DNA of 64,000 bases from Phoronis australis (lineage: Eukaryota > Phoronida > Phoronidae). Below, piece by piece: positions 44,301 through 48,012 of this stretch. The position numbers and the translations under genes were made by a program. The number at the start of each line of letters is the position of its first letter. Position 1 is the first letter of the stretch. Location of the stretch: assembly GCA_002633005.1 (NCBI GenBank), contig NMRA01000352.1:69882-133881 (forward strand), read 5' to 3'. Below the pieces are notes generated by a model, which was not told where the DNA came from, did no database searches, and worked only from the letters and a program-made list of their open reading frames with translations.

Positions 44301-45926
44301 TTCAGTTTCCAAGTCACAAAAGCTCAAGAAAAAATTTCCTAAGTATCATGTGAGTTTGATGTCATCATACATGATTTGTTTTGTAATCTGTGCGTCATGC
44401 AGATGTTATCTGTGTAATAATATCTAAAGAGTTTCTGAACAAGTTCAATATTAATGCTTATAATCTGTAAGGGCCCTGTCGCACCAAACTCTGTCTCTCA
44501 GCATTCGAGCACGTCTTAACATCTTGATCAGACAATGCCCTGGGGCCGCGTGTAATTTTAAACAAAAGGCATGCCTTAATTGTGACATCACGCATGGGCT
44601 TCCTACGCAGGTTGTACAAAACTTTCAAATCACTTTTTACTCGCTTTGTTTCAAGATTTTACTGAGAACTTGTTGAACTTATGCTAGTGTCCAATACTAA
44701 ATTGTTGGCGTTGTTTGAGTTCTGCTCACTTATGATAGTGCTAAGTATCATGGACGATAATGTTATTGCATGTGAATAACACTAAGCTATTATATTTCAG
44801 ATGCCACCTCTAGTGAGACATGGTATTAACTTGACACCACTATCGAGTATTCCTGGAGCAAGGGTTGACGAATACTTGGGCAATCTCAACTTTTTCTACA
44901 TTCGAGAGACGACCTCACTTAGAGAGGTGTGTGTGTGTGTGTTCATATGAGTTGTAACTCAAAATTCCTGGAACTGGTGTTGTTTTGAAGTACATTAAAT
45001 GCCTGTAAGGCAACTTTTATATTATGGTAGATATAAAAACTGTTAGAACTTATAGTTTATTATATATTTTCTATTCGATATATACCGTAGTGTATATTAG
45101 AAAAAGTTGTACATTCACAAAGCTCTGCTAGTAAAGAAAATGTATCTTACAGCTACTCTGTTGTTCATGTTATGTGAGTCATTAGTTGTTACTATTCTGC
45201 TTATTGTTCCTAGAATGGAGGCTTGTCAGGGTTTGTTCAGAACTTCATCGCAGAGGTGCAGGCCATCGTTAGATCTCATGTGGCGGCGCTCGGTGGCAAT
45301 GCTATGGTCTCATACCGAATGACAGAATGTGTGCTAATTGACAACATCTACAAAAACCAGGTACTAGCCGAATATATTAACTTTTTAAAATTCTGTATTC
45401 TTGCTTGTAAGAGTTTAAGATCTTTTAAATCTATGAATAGTCCATTGAATGGATTGAACATTATGAGAACTGATCAATAAGTTAATGAAAGATTTGGTTT
45501 CACAGAGCATTTAATAAAGTTGCTCAATCTTACAACAAAAAGTGTTGGATCTGGTCTGTGTTTTCTAAACAGTCATGTGATGATGTGATATTTTTGGGGA
45601 TCTTTTTTTTTTCCCAGCGCCTTGTGATGCTACGAGTCATAACTGCTGTATAGTTTCTTTTCAAAAACAAAAATTCCTATCCAGTCATCTCAAATCTCAT
45701 GGCGTACGAACTTATGCATTAGGAAGACTGTACATCACTGTCTCAACAGGGCCAGTGTTTGATCAATGTCTGTGGAGATGCTACTCAAGTGACCTACAAC
45801 TTGCCTCAAAACATGACTCCCCCTGGTGGTAGTGCTTCCAAAAGGTGGAGCGGGTCACCTCAGCAGCGAGCTGACACTGTGAAGACAGAACTGTTCCCGG
45901 GAAAGAAGATGCAGACAGAAGTATAG
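5238..45926 (+). CDS. C2CD5: C2 domain-containing protein 5 (C2CD5/CDP138 orthologue), 29 coding exons
   Basis: The spliced product is 1171 residues (human is about 1000). Residues 1-110 form a C2 domain with the five Ca2+-ligand aspartates D19, D26, D76, D78 and D84 in place. A linker rich in Ser and Pro (about 271-497) is longer than in vertebrates. Three modules with a GGNSVVGY/GCHAVIGY/GGNAMVSY motif (about 216, 560 and 1090) resemble YbjQ-type folds. A Cys pair-Cys pair zinc-ribbon-like motif lies at about 661-683 (CEPC...CLVC) and a CCLC motif at about 945. In mammals the protein binds Ca2+ and phospholipids, is an AKT target and promotes GLUT4-vesicle fusion at the plasma membrane. All 28 splice junctions are GT-AG and phase-compatible, so the gene looks functional. 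The ATG was chosen because it opens the conserved MPAKVKVRIL C2 strand and follows an acceptor at 5223. No clear poly(A) signal was found (a weak ATTAAA lies at 46216). Confidence 0.95.
5403..5640 (+). repeat. Interspersed repeat family A, partial copy 1
   Basis: This copy in intron 1 contains the words GTTATGTAGAACCTTATCAA and AAAGGCTGTAGAATTTGATT, shared with copies at 29.3-30.1 and 40.0-40.4 kb and, inverted, at 14.0-14.5 kb. Non-coding. Confidence 0.5.
5666..5793 (+). CDS. C2CD5: C2CD5 coding exon 2
   Basis: This exon encodes C2-domain residues 31-72 plus two bases, including SLNPQWNSEWFRFEVDDEDL, which is near-identical to vertebrate C2CD5. The donor is GTAAAT. Confidence 0.94.
6226..6356 (+). 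CDS. C2CD5: C2CD5 coding exon 3
   Basis: This exon encodes residues 73-116, completing the C2 domain (VFDHDTYSAHDAIGKVYINL; D76, D78 and D84 are Ca2+ ligands), then SGWFPIFDTMHG. The donor is GTAAGA, phase 1. Confidence 0.94.
6357..8021. other. Intron 3 of C2CD5
   Basis: This 1.7-kb intron has no supported gene. I could not assign any element to a known family. Confidence 0.6.
8022..8117 (+). CDS. C2CD5: C2CD5 coding exon 4
   Basis: This exon encodes VRGEINVIVKLELFSDVNRY and the SSCGLQFFH segment that follows the C2 domain in all C2CD5 proteins. Phase 1 in and out. Confidence 0.93.
8633..8788 (+). CDS. C2CD5: C2CD5 coding exon 5
   Basis: This exon encodes YGFVEELVVNDDPEHQWIDK and a SNEARQRLFSKLSG segment conserved with vertebrates. 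Phase 1 in and out; donor GTAACA. Confidence 0.94.
9015..9055. repeat. Two-copy 20-bp tandem repeat in intron 5
   Basis: TTCTTTCATTACAAGTTGAT occurs twice in tandem with a one-base spacer. Confidence 0.7.
9314..9374 (+). CDS. C2CD5: C2CD5 coding exon 6
   Basis: This exon encodes ELIRKIGIKVLDMGGNSVVG, the first of the three GG-N/C-x-V-GY modules. It ends in phase 2 at GTAAGT. Confidence 0.93.
9965..10084 (+). CDS. C2CD5: C2CD5 coding exon 7
   Basis: This exon encodes YSQCFDLEGESGIVVRGIGT and the start of the Ser/His-rich linker. Phase 2 in and out; donor GTAAGT. Confidence 0.93.
10839..10868 (+). CDS. C2CD5: C2CD5 coding exon 8 (30-nt micro-exon)
   Basis: A 30-nt exon encodes LRIVRSPSS in the linker. 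It keeps phase 2 and so could be skipped without a frame change. The acceptor is AACAG and the donor GTAGGC. It was chosen because it carries the only phase-compatible open frame between exons 7 and 9 that I found. Confidence 0.7.
11208..11785 (+). CDS. C2CD5: C2CD5 coding exon 9 (long Ser/Pro-rich linker exon)
   Basis: A 578-nt exon encodes residues 271-463. It is low-complexity and Ser/Pro/Thr-rich with basic RxRS(I)S phospho-site-like words, and ends with RRNSDSELSTTPKG, which aligns with a conserved SSDTDLSLTPK segment in vertebrates. The donor is the unusual GTTTGT. A stronger-looking internal donor (GTAAAC after 11413) lies in the same phase. Confidence 0.88.
11786..15220. other. Intron 9 of C2CD5
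   Basis: This 3.4-kb AT-rich intron holds a GT-rich low-complexity tract (about 13797-13858) and an inverted copy of repeat family A (about 13985-14545). I see nothing coding in the rest. Confidence 0.6.
13985..14545 (-). repeat. Interspersed repeat family A, copy 2 (inverted)
   Basis: Reverse-complemented, this matches the copies near 29.7 and 40.1 kb in order: ATTAACTGGGTCACGTGA, TTTAGCAAAA, ATAGCAAAAC, then TTTGATTTGATATAAATGTT. It is about 0.5 kb long, with no coding capacity. The termini carry a short hairpin (GGGTA...TACCC at about 14017-14045). It is likely a MITE or old non-autonomous element. Confidence 0.5.
15221..15321 (+). CDS. C2CD5: C2CD5 coding exon 10
   Basis: This exon encodes a Gly/Ser-rich stretch (SLAGSSGSGSGSASRP) followed by VSYMRMVAPPPHIETM. 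Phase 1 in, phase 0 out; donor GTTTGT. Confidence 0.85.
15733..15841 (+). CDS. C2CD5: C2CD5 coding exon 11
   Basis: This exon encodes DFPFFTLRSFPRQMLLHLGG and VVSARSVKLLSRIHNP, highly conserved at the start of the second structured block. The donor is GTTTGT. Confidence 0.94.
16302..16803. mobile_element. hAT-like MITE, copy 1
   Basis: The element starts GGGCTTGGAATTTTCC and ends GTCATTCCAAGCCC-like, giving inverted termini GGGCTTGGAA/TTCCAAGCCC. It is flanked by an 8-bp direct repeat ATATTAAA (16294-16301 and 16804-16811), the duplication length of hAT transposases. A second copy with the same ends lies at 29349-29589. The interior has an ATG-initiated frame of about 29 codons at 16543 that stops early, so it is non-autonomous. 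Confidence 0.75.
16811..18440. mobile_element. TTAA-flanked 1.63-kb element (Kolobok/piggyBac-like, non-autonomous)
   Basis: The inverted termini AGGAGACTGCCACCC and GGGTGGCATTCTCCT are bounded by TTAA on both sides (16807-16810 and 18441-18444). TTAA duplication with a 5' AGG end fits Kolobok better than piggyBac, which usually begins CC. Several short open frames on the - strand (17242-17871) do not resemble a transposase I recognise. The hAT-like MITE inserted across its left edge later. Confidence 0.7.
19034..19148 (+). CDS. C2CD5: C2CD5 coding exon 12
   Basis: This exon encodes EEPETRDAWWTELRTEIRSH and the second module motif MGCHAVIGYEEQTSI. The donor is GTGAGT, phase 2. Confidence 0.94.
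19149..20250. other. Intron 12 of C2CD5
   Basis: This 1.1-kb intron is non-coding. The words TTTTTATGCTCCCACATATTT at about 19390 recur at 8191, suggesting old dispersed repeat copies. Nothing else is recognised. Confidence 0.5.
20251..20481 (+). CDS. C2CD5: C2CD5 coding exon 13
   Basis: This exon encodes DEVIILSAHGTAATLN, which completes the second module, then a less conserved charged stretch. Phase 2 in and out; donor GTGAGT. Confidence 0.92.
20930..21034 (+). CDS. C2CD5: C2CD5 coding exon 14
   Basis: This exon encodes a zinc-ribbon-like motif, CEPCHIPY...CLVC, matching the CGFCHIPY...CYNC of vertebrate C2CD5. Phase 2; donor GTAAAG. Confidence 0.94.
21035..22306. other. Intron 14 of C2CD5
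   Basis: This 1.3-kb intron contains the THAP-like fragment listed separately. The remaining sequence shows nothing I can assign. Confidence 0.5.
21649..21887 (-). pseudogene. THAP-like zinc-finger fragment (copy 2)
   Basis: From an ATG at 21887 on the - strand, a frame of 79 codons begins MPTKYYCRAVGCNYDLRKFD and continues GCDFLRLPAINER. The C-x4-C start followed by a DFLRLP word resembles the N-terminus of THAP fingers (C2CH, DNA binding in P/Harbinger-type transposases and their host derivatives). The downstream C-x2-H is not evident, so this is a fragment. A shorter copy lies at 2977. Confidence 0.35.
22307..22396 (+). CDS. C2CD5: C2CD5 coding exon 15
   Basis: This exon encodes KHKVPDVLFTTVNIPEGLL and GTGCLVQAR. 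Conserved; phase 2 in and out. Confidence 0.94.
22760..22820 (+). CDS. C2CD5: C2CD5 coding exon 16
   Basis: This exon encodes ICRPKRDMKNDEANAKEISD, matching vertebrate LCRLKKKAQAEANATAIS. It ends in phase 0 at GTAAGT. Confidence 0.92.
23419..23547 (+). CDS. C2CD5: C2CD5 coding exon 17
   Basis: This exon encodes SLPFMEYELHQQLLNRLKVK and MNALFGLEIQMVVGETML, among the best-conserved parts of the family. Phase 0 in and out. Confidence 0.95.
23914..23976 (+). CDS. C2CD5: C2CD5 coding exon 18
   Basis: This exon encodes TGTGVYLPAMAVPEAPKISG plus K. Phase 0 in and out. Confidence 0.92.
23977..25513. other. Intron 18 of C2CD5
   Basis: This 1.5-kb AT-rich intron has no gene, RNA or recognisable element. 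Confidence 0.6.
25514..25606 (+). CDS. C2CD5: C2CD5 coding exon 19
   Basis: This exon encodes a short coiled-coil-like stretch (NQRVQALQKQVSDLMLQNK). Phase 0. The next intron is 12.9 kb and contains the antisense ankyrin gene. Confidence 0.9.
26039..26094. other. Perfect-stem hairpin with 22-nt loop
   Basis: TTTTGAGAGAACCAGTTT (26039-26056) pairs with AAACTGGTTCTCAAAA (26079-26094), with a 2-nt bulge and a 22-nt loop. It could be a short palindromic element or a hairpin transcript. The stem (16 bp) is shorter than a typical miRNA precursor. Confidence 0.4.
26917..27402 (-). CDS. Antisense ankyrin gene, terminal exon (charged tail)
   Basis: This is an open frame of 161 codons ending TAG at 26917. 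It begins after a possible acceptor (CTCACAG) at 27403-27409 that is in phase with the upstream ankyrin exon. Visible features are IIHYNEKFPFQIGKVAEYYA, a Ser/Glu-rich middle, a basic patch (RERGPRKKFVPPKIERNGLK) and a C-terminal EEHKQRMRLSVYDRLAGKK. The frame stays open upstream of 27402, and the acceptor has a poor pyrimidine tract, so the 5' border is uncertain. I do not recognise the family. Confidence 0.65.
   Translation of the reverse strand, partial: TIKLEVQQQLKLDQIIHYNEKFPFQIGKVAEYYAKTERIKKLFRHEESNNMTPDDTGLITDKSDSAITNNQALHDRGTTVESPSEGADDINVGGKNESEELNKESRESGENLRERGPRKKFVPPKIERNGLKKIVDAKFEFSEEHKQRMRLSVYDRLAGKK
28387..28692. mobile_element. mariner-like MITE
   Basis: The termini CAGGGTGTCCCAAAAATG and AACTTTGAAACACCCTG form an imperfect inverted repeat of the type common in Tc1/mariner elements, with a TA before the left end (28385-28386). 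The right flank TA is not preserved. It is 306 bp, non-coding, within an intron of the antisense ankyrin gene. Confidence 0.6.
28759..28860 (-). CDS. Antisense ankyrin gene, ankyrin repeat exon 4
   Basis: This exon encodes ASGMTALHLATINSEADVIQ and YLLKNEADQMLQDS, one 34-residue ankyrin repeat. The acceptor is TTACAG and the donor GTAAGT, phase 0 on both sides. Confidence 0.85.
29315..30135 (+). repeat. Interspersed repeat family A, copy 3, split by an hAT-like MITE
   Basis: It begins GCTATGTAGGACCTTATTGA and, after the MITE at 29349-29589, continues with TAGATTTTAACTCGGTAAA and TTTTATTTGATATAAATGTG, matching the copy at 40.0-40.4 kb. It ends with TTTTTATAGGGTTCTA. Non-coding. Confidence 0.6.
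29349..29589. mobile_element. hAT-like MITE, copy 2
   Basis: It starts GGGCTTGGAACTTTCC and ends GGTCATTATTCCAAGCCCT, the same termini as the element at 16302-16803. It is flanked by TGGTCTCA (29341-29348) and TGGTCTTT (29590-29597), an 8-bp duplication with two changes. At 241 bp it is about half the length of copy 1, so the two are different internal deletions. Confidence 0.7.
30615..30765 (-). mobile_element. tRNA-derived SINE relic
   Basis: On the - strand, a pol III B-box-like GGTTCGAGTCC (30731-30721) sits in a tRNA-like 3' half ending CCCGGTTGGGG. It is followed by a tail whose words (GTCTGGTCAGCAC...CCA on +) recur at about 32695-32715. No A box or complete cloverleaf is visible, so it is not a tRNA gene. 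Confidence 0.5.
30899..30997 (-). CDS. Antisense ankyrin gene, ankyrin repeat exon 3
   Basis: This exon encodes NGQTALHLSAGRGFLPVVTQ and LVEASCDINLTTK, exactly one 33-residue ankyrin repeat. The acceptor is TTGACAG and the donor GTGAGG, phase 0. Confidence 0.87.
31307..31405 (-). CDS. Antisense ankyrin gene, ankyrin repeat exon 2
   Basis: This exon encodes HGQTALHLAAYNGHEEITRT and LIQNNIDLDTQNK, one canonical 33-residue repeat (TALHLAA signature). The acceptor is TTTTGCAG and the donor GTGACT, phase 0. One-repeat-per-exon structure is typical of ankyrin genes. Confidence 0.88.
32067..32195 (-). CDS. Antisense ankyrin gene, exon 1 of the repeat domain
   Basis: This exon encodes YSVSGVSDLSHDEALFLAAV and MDEDKMSELIDKGVNVSCRH plus P, a degenerate first ankyrin repeat. 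The acceptor is TTTCAG and the donor GTAAGT; 129 nt, phase 0. Confidence 0.82.
33064..33516. repeat. Direct duplication across an N, copy 1
   Basis: This segment recurs at 33700-34167 with a few per cent divergence and a 16-bp insertion. The second copy starts immediately after the single N at 33699. Probably two haplotypes placed in series. Confidence 0.75.
33149..33198 (-). CDS. Antisense ankyrin gene, probable upstream exon (copy 1)
   Basis: A 50-nt exon encodes LDSLQKLRDVGLVLFR between TTCTTTAG and GTAATC. Using this donor joins the next exon in frame (phase 0). It enters in phase 1, so at least one further 5' exon is missing; I could not place it or the start codon. The second copy at 33800-33848 differs only at third positions in this stretch, which supports coding. 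Confidence 0.55.
33700..34167. repeat. Direct duplication across an N, copy 2
   Basis: This copy matches 33064-33516 and repeats the probable 50-nt ankyrin-gene exon with three silent changes. It starts exactly at the ambiguous base, so it is best read as an assembly duplication. Confidence 0.75.
34168..38475. other. Remaining part of C2CD5 intron 19
   Basis: The 5' end of the antisense ankyrin gene should lie here on the - strand, but I found no convincing start exon. A tRNA-like B-box (GGAATCGAAC, 34287-34296, - strand) marks another SINE relic. A 30-bp tandem duplication lies at about 37145-37207. The rest is AT-rich and unassigned. Confidence 0.45.
38476..38583 (+). CDS. C2CD5: C2CD5 coding exon 20
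   Basis: This exon encodes an acidic stretch, SVSEDSEDDERLDLDLSADN, then KDTFVLE, aligning with vertebrate SSDEVTELDLSHGKKDAFVLE. Phase 0. Confidence 0.93.
38584..39806. other. Intron 20 of C2CD5
   Basis: This 1.2-kb intron has short chance open frames only and nothing recognisable. Confidence 0.6.
39807..39929 (+). CDS. C2CD5: C2CD5 coding exon 21
   Basis: This exon encodes IDDSEDEAGVTVLLEDGAPP and GFYACTTDDMPGVPN. Phase 0; donor GTACAG. Confidence 0.93.
40012..40440 (+). repeat. Interspersed repeat family A, copy 4
   Basis: It begins GTTATGTAAGACCTTTTTGT and carries AAAGGCTGTAGGATTTGATT and TTTTATTTGATATCGATGTT in the same order as copies 1 and 3, ending near TTTTATAGGGGCCTA. It lies within intron 21. 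Confidence 0.6.
40474..40554 (+). CDS. C2CD5: C2CD5 coding exon 22
   Basis: This exon encodes MLTSVWQGEINLKTSQEVST and IFNNIFK. Phase 0; donor GTAAGT. Confidence 0.92.
40998..41087 (+). CDS. C2CD5: C2CD5 coding exon 23
   Basis: This exon encodes GLFFHARSLVPCCLCKMSYK; the CCLC motif matches vertebrate IPCCLCHV. Phase 0; donor GTACGT. Confidence 0.94.
41088..42994. other. Introns 23 and 24 of C2CD5 (around exon 24)
   Basis: Apart from exon 24 (41988-42051), both introns (0.9 kb each) are non-coding. A short GC hairpin (GCCCCTTTCGGGGC) lies at about 41752-41765. Nothing else is recognised. Confidence 0.55.
41988..42051 (+). CDS. C2CD5: C2CD5 coding exon 24
   Basis: This exon encodes ISTCAMVAGLGEPARLLQRY plus Q. 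It ends in phase 1 at the non-consensus donor GTTAGA. Confidence 0.85.
42995..43063 (+). CDS. C2CD5: C2CD5 coding exon 25
   Basis: This exon encodes GGDQPSEELLFHMEDESEPA, aligning loosely with vertebrate NEELLQFPLEL. Phase 1. Its 3' part is repeated after the N at 43967. Confidence 0.88.
43025..43556. repeat. Direct duplication across an N, copy 1 (C2CD5 exons 25-26)
   Basis: This segment holds the end of exon 25, intron 25, exon 26 and part of intron 26. It also has a tRNA-like B-box word (GGTTCAAATCC, 43129-43139). It recurs at 43968-44519. Confidence 0.8.
43343..43386 (+). CDS. C2CD5: C2CD5 coding exon 26
   Basis: A 44-nt exon encodes SKSQKLKKKFPKYH (basic). Phase 1 in, phase 0 out at GTGAGT. 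A second copy lies at 44306-44349. Confidence 0.85.
43968..44519. repeat. Direct duplication across an N, copy 2
   Basis: This copy starts immediately after the N at 43967 and matches 43025-43556 with small indels (about 20 bp extra in intron 25). It is consistent with an uncollapsed allele. Confidence 0.8.
44306..44349 (+). pseudogene. Duplicate copy of C2CD5 exon 26
   Basis: This near-identical 44-nt exon has intact AG and GT borders and lies within the repeat that follows the N at 43967. Its partner copy of exon 25 has lost the acceptor side at the N. It is most simply explained as an unmerged second haplotype, not an extra exon. Because exon 26 goes from phase 1 to phase 0, the two copies cannot be spliced in series in frame. 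Confidence 0.7.
44801..44926 (+). CDS. C2CD5: C2CD5 coding exon 27
   Basis: This exon encodes PLSSIPGARVDEYLGNLNFF and YIRETTSLRE, matching the vertebrate PLSFIPGAKITKYLG...FIRETTSLRE block. Phase 0. A GT dinucleotide run follows the donor. Confidence 0.95.
45214..45360 (+). CDS. C2CD5: C2CD5 coding exon 28
   Basis: This exon encodes GGLSGFVQNFIAEVQAIVRS and HVAALGGNAMVSYRM, the third GG-N-x-V-Y module. Phase 0; donor GTACTA. Confidence 0.95.
45750..45926 (+). CDS. C2CD5: C2CD5 coding exon 29 (terminal) with stop
   Basis: This exon encodes GQCLINVCGDA, which matches vertebrate AQCLINVSGDA, then a lineage-specific Ser/Pro/Lys tail ending QTEV before TAG. The last four residues fit a class I PDZ-ligand pattern (T at -2, V at 0). 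The 3'UTR follows. Confidence 0.93.
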   Translation, partial: GQCLINVCGDATQVTYNLPQNMTPPGGSASKRWSGSPQQRADTVKTELFPGKKMQTEV

Positions 45927-48012
45927 AGGGTGTGGTGTAACACTTTATTTTGTGAAGACCTGTCATGTTGCTAGGACACCGACATGTGACGTTGGCAGAC
46001 CTGTCATGTTGCTAGGACACAGACATGTGACATTGGCACTGTTTGTTACATAGCTGTGGCATCTCATTTTTTTCTGAAATGATTTGTCTTGAATGTGCAA
46101 TAGCAAGTGTATTTATTGTGCAGGAAGCAAGCACTGGAAGAGAATAGCAGCCAAGCTGCCAACTTTCTATCCAAGCTGTTGCAAGCCATGTTCTAGTTTT
46201 ACAAAAGAAACATTGATTAAATGGAGTTGTCTCAAAAACTTACTCCATCCAGTCTGTTCTTGAAATTTAAAATGATCAACTTGGTCACATGACAAAATCA
46301 ATGGAACTAAGATTTGCATAAAATCAAAAATCAAATTTTGAAGGATTTCTACTTTCAGAAAATACATGCTTTTTATCGAGTTAAATTCAATGATTTTGTA
46401 GATATTTGGGTAAATGCAAAGACTTTTCTATTAGGTCTCAAATAACCTTTAAGAATTCAAGCACACGCAAACAGTGAAAATGCAAGATATTTTCTTAATT
46501 TTATTTGATAATTGTGACCTTTTTATCCACACACTAGATATGAAAGCAAAATATGTGATGTACCTTGGTCAGTAAGCATCTCAGTCATAGTCATTTTTGA
46601 GTGAAGTTTTACAACTCTCTTAACCTACTTTTGTATAACCATTCGGTAATATTTTGTTGTTAAAAATAATTTTCTCACGAAAACTAAAACCATAAATTTC
46701 ACCGCAAATTTTAATGAACGATAATTCGAAACAAATTCTTCGATTGACGTTGAAATCAGTCCTACTTATCAATTCCACAAACATGTATTCACAAAGTTCT
46801 GTGATCTAACTTTCTTGAAAGATGAGTGCCTGCTGTTATGCGAGTGTTCTCACCCTGATTTCCACTCCACTTTACTCTGTTAAGTTAACATCTCTTAACA
46901 TATTGTTGATTTCGCCAGCTGATGGGCGGGTCATCAGAGAAGAATGAGGTCACCTCCTTTACCGATTGCTTTCTTTGAAACGAATCATGCATGTATTCTG
47001 ACGGGCCAGGTAAATCTGTCTATCTTTTCAATTAAACGTATTTCTTTCTAGGAACATCCTCTTGACATTACTGCCTAATTCTTTTAGTTTTACTATTTTT
47101 CCAAAATTAATGCAGAATGTTCTTCTCCTGATAACAGTGTAGAATGACTTGATGAGCATTGTTGAGGCAACAAGTAGCCCCTTGGCTGGCTATACAGAGG
47201 TTAAAGTCCTCCCCATCACTTTCTGTACTATTCTCATCCCGTGTATTTTAAACCATAATCAACTTACCAGTTTTCGCCTTGTTAAAACTACACTTTACAT
47301 TATCTCTGAAAAAGTTCTTACTGCCTCCAGCGATCCATTCTGGTTCCTTACATATCCTCGATGTGGCATGTCTATGGGAATTAAGATGTCTTTGGCAAAG
47401 AATTCAAACTCCACTTTTTTGGTCGCTGTATACTTTTTCTCACCCACAACATCCATAATGACGTCACAGGAATTAAGCCACAGGAGTTAGGCCACAGGAG
47501 GCTGAACGGAACACATGATCTGGTGACTGAATCTTGTAGCATGGGAGGATGTTCATAATGGGCGTACTTTCTGTCGCATGGACTTCGATTCCATTGCGTT
47601 GCCAATTTAAGAAAAATCCTGTCGGGGGTTCTTCATTTTGATGTCATGTTCGAACTTAGGTTAGGCACGTTATTCCCGAGAATGATGTTTAATAGTCGAT
47701 CATTCTTGTATTCTGAAAGCAATTAAAACAACAAGATCTCGTTTAGTGGACTCCAACAGTGTAATTGCCGTGATTCAAAAGCTATTGAGTTACTTCTTTG
47801 TAAATGCAAGTCTTTGCGTTGGCAATTCCATTGTACAACAAATGTGTTCAATAGTAAACACTGAACTGCTACCATGATTATATACAATTCCTAATTTTGG
47901 GGCAGTCTCTACGGGGATGTCCATGGGTACCAAACTACACAGTGCTTGAGAAAAATAAATTACTGAATGTACATGTAAAATAAAATAAAATTTGATTATT
48001 CTTTACCTGTAA
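45927..48012. other. C2CD5 3'UTR and downstream intergenic sequence
   Basis: The first few hundred bases are 3'UTR. They include a two-copy 41-bp tandem repeat at 45957-46038 with GACATGTGAC words. A weak ATTAAA lies at 46216. Beyond about 46.5 kb I see no gene. An open frame at 47149-47490 has no family resemblance. Confidence 0.5.

Noticed and set aside
44306-44349. Extra coding exon of C2CD5
   Set aside because: It is a duplicate of exon 26 adjacent to an N. Phases are incompatible with using both copies in series.
47149-47490. 113-codon open frame on + strand
   Set aside because: No domain, signal or splice context; composition is that of the surrounding non-coding DNA.
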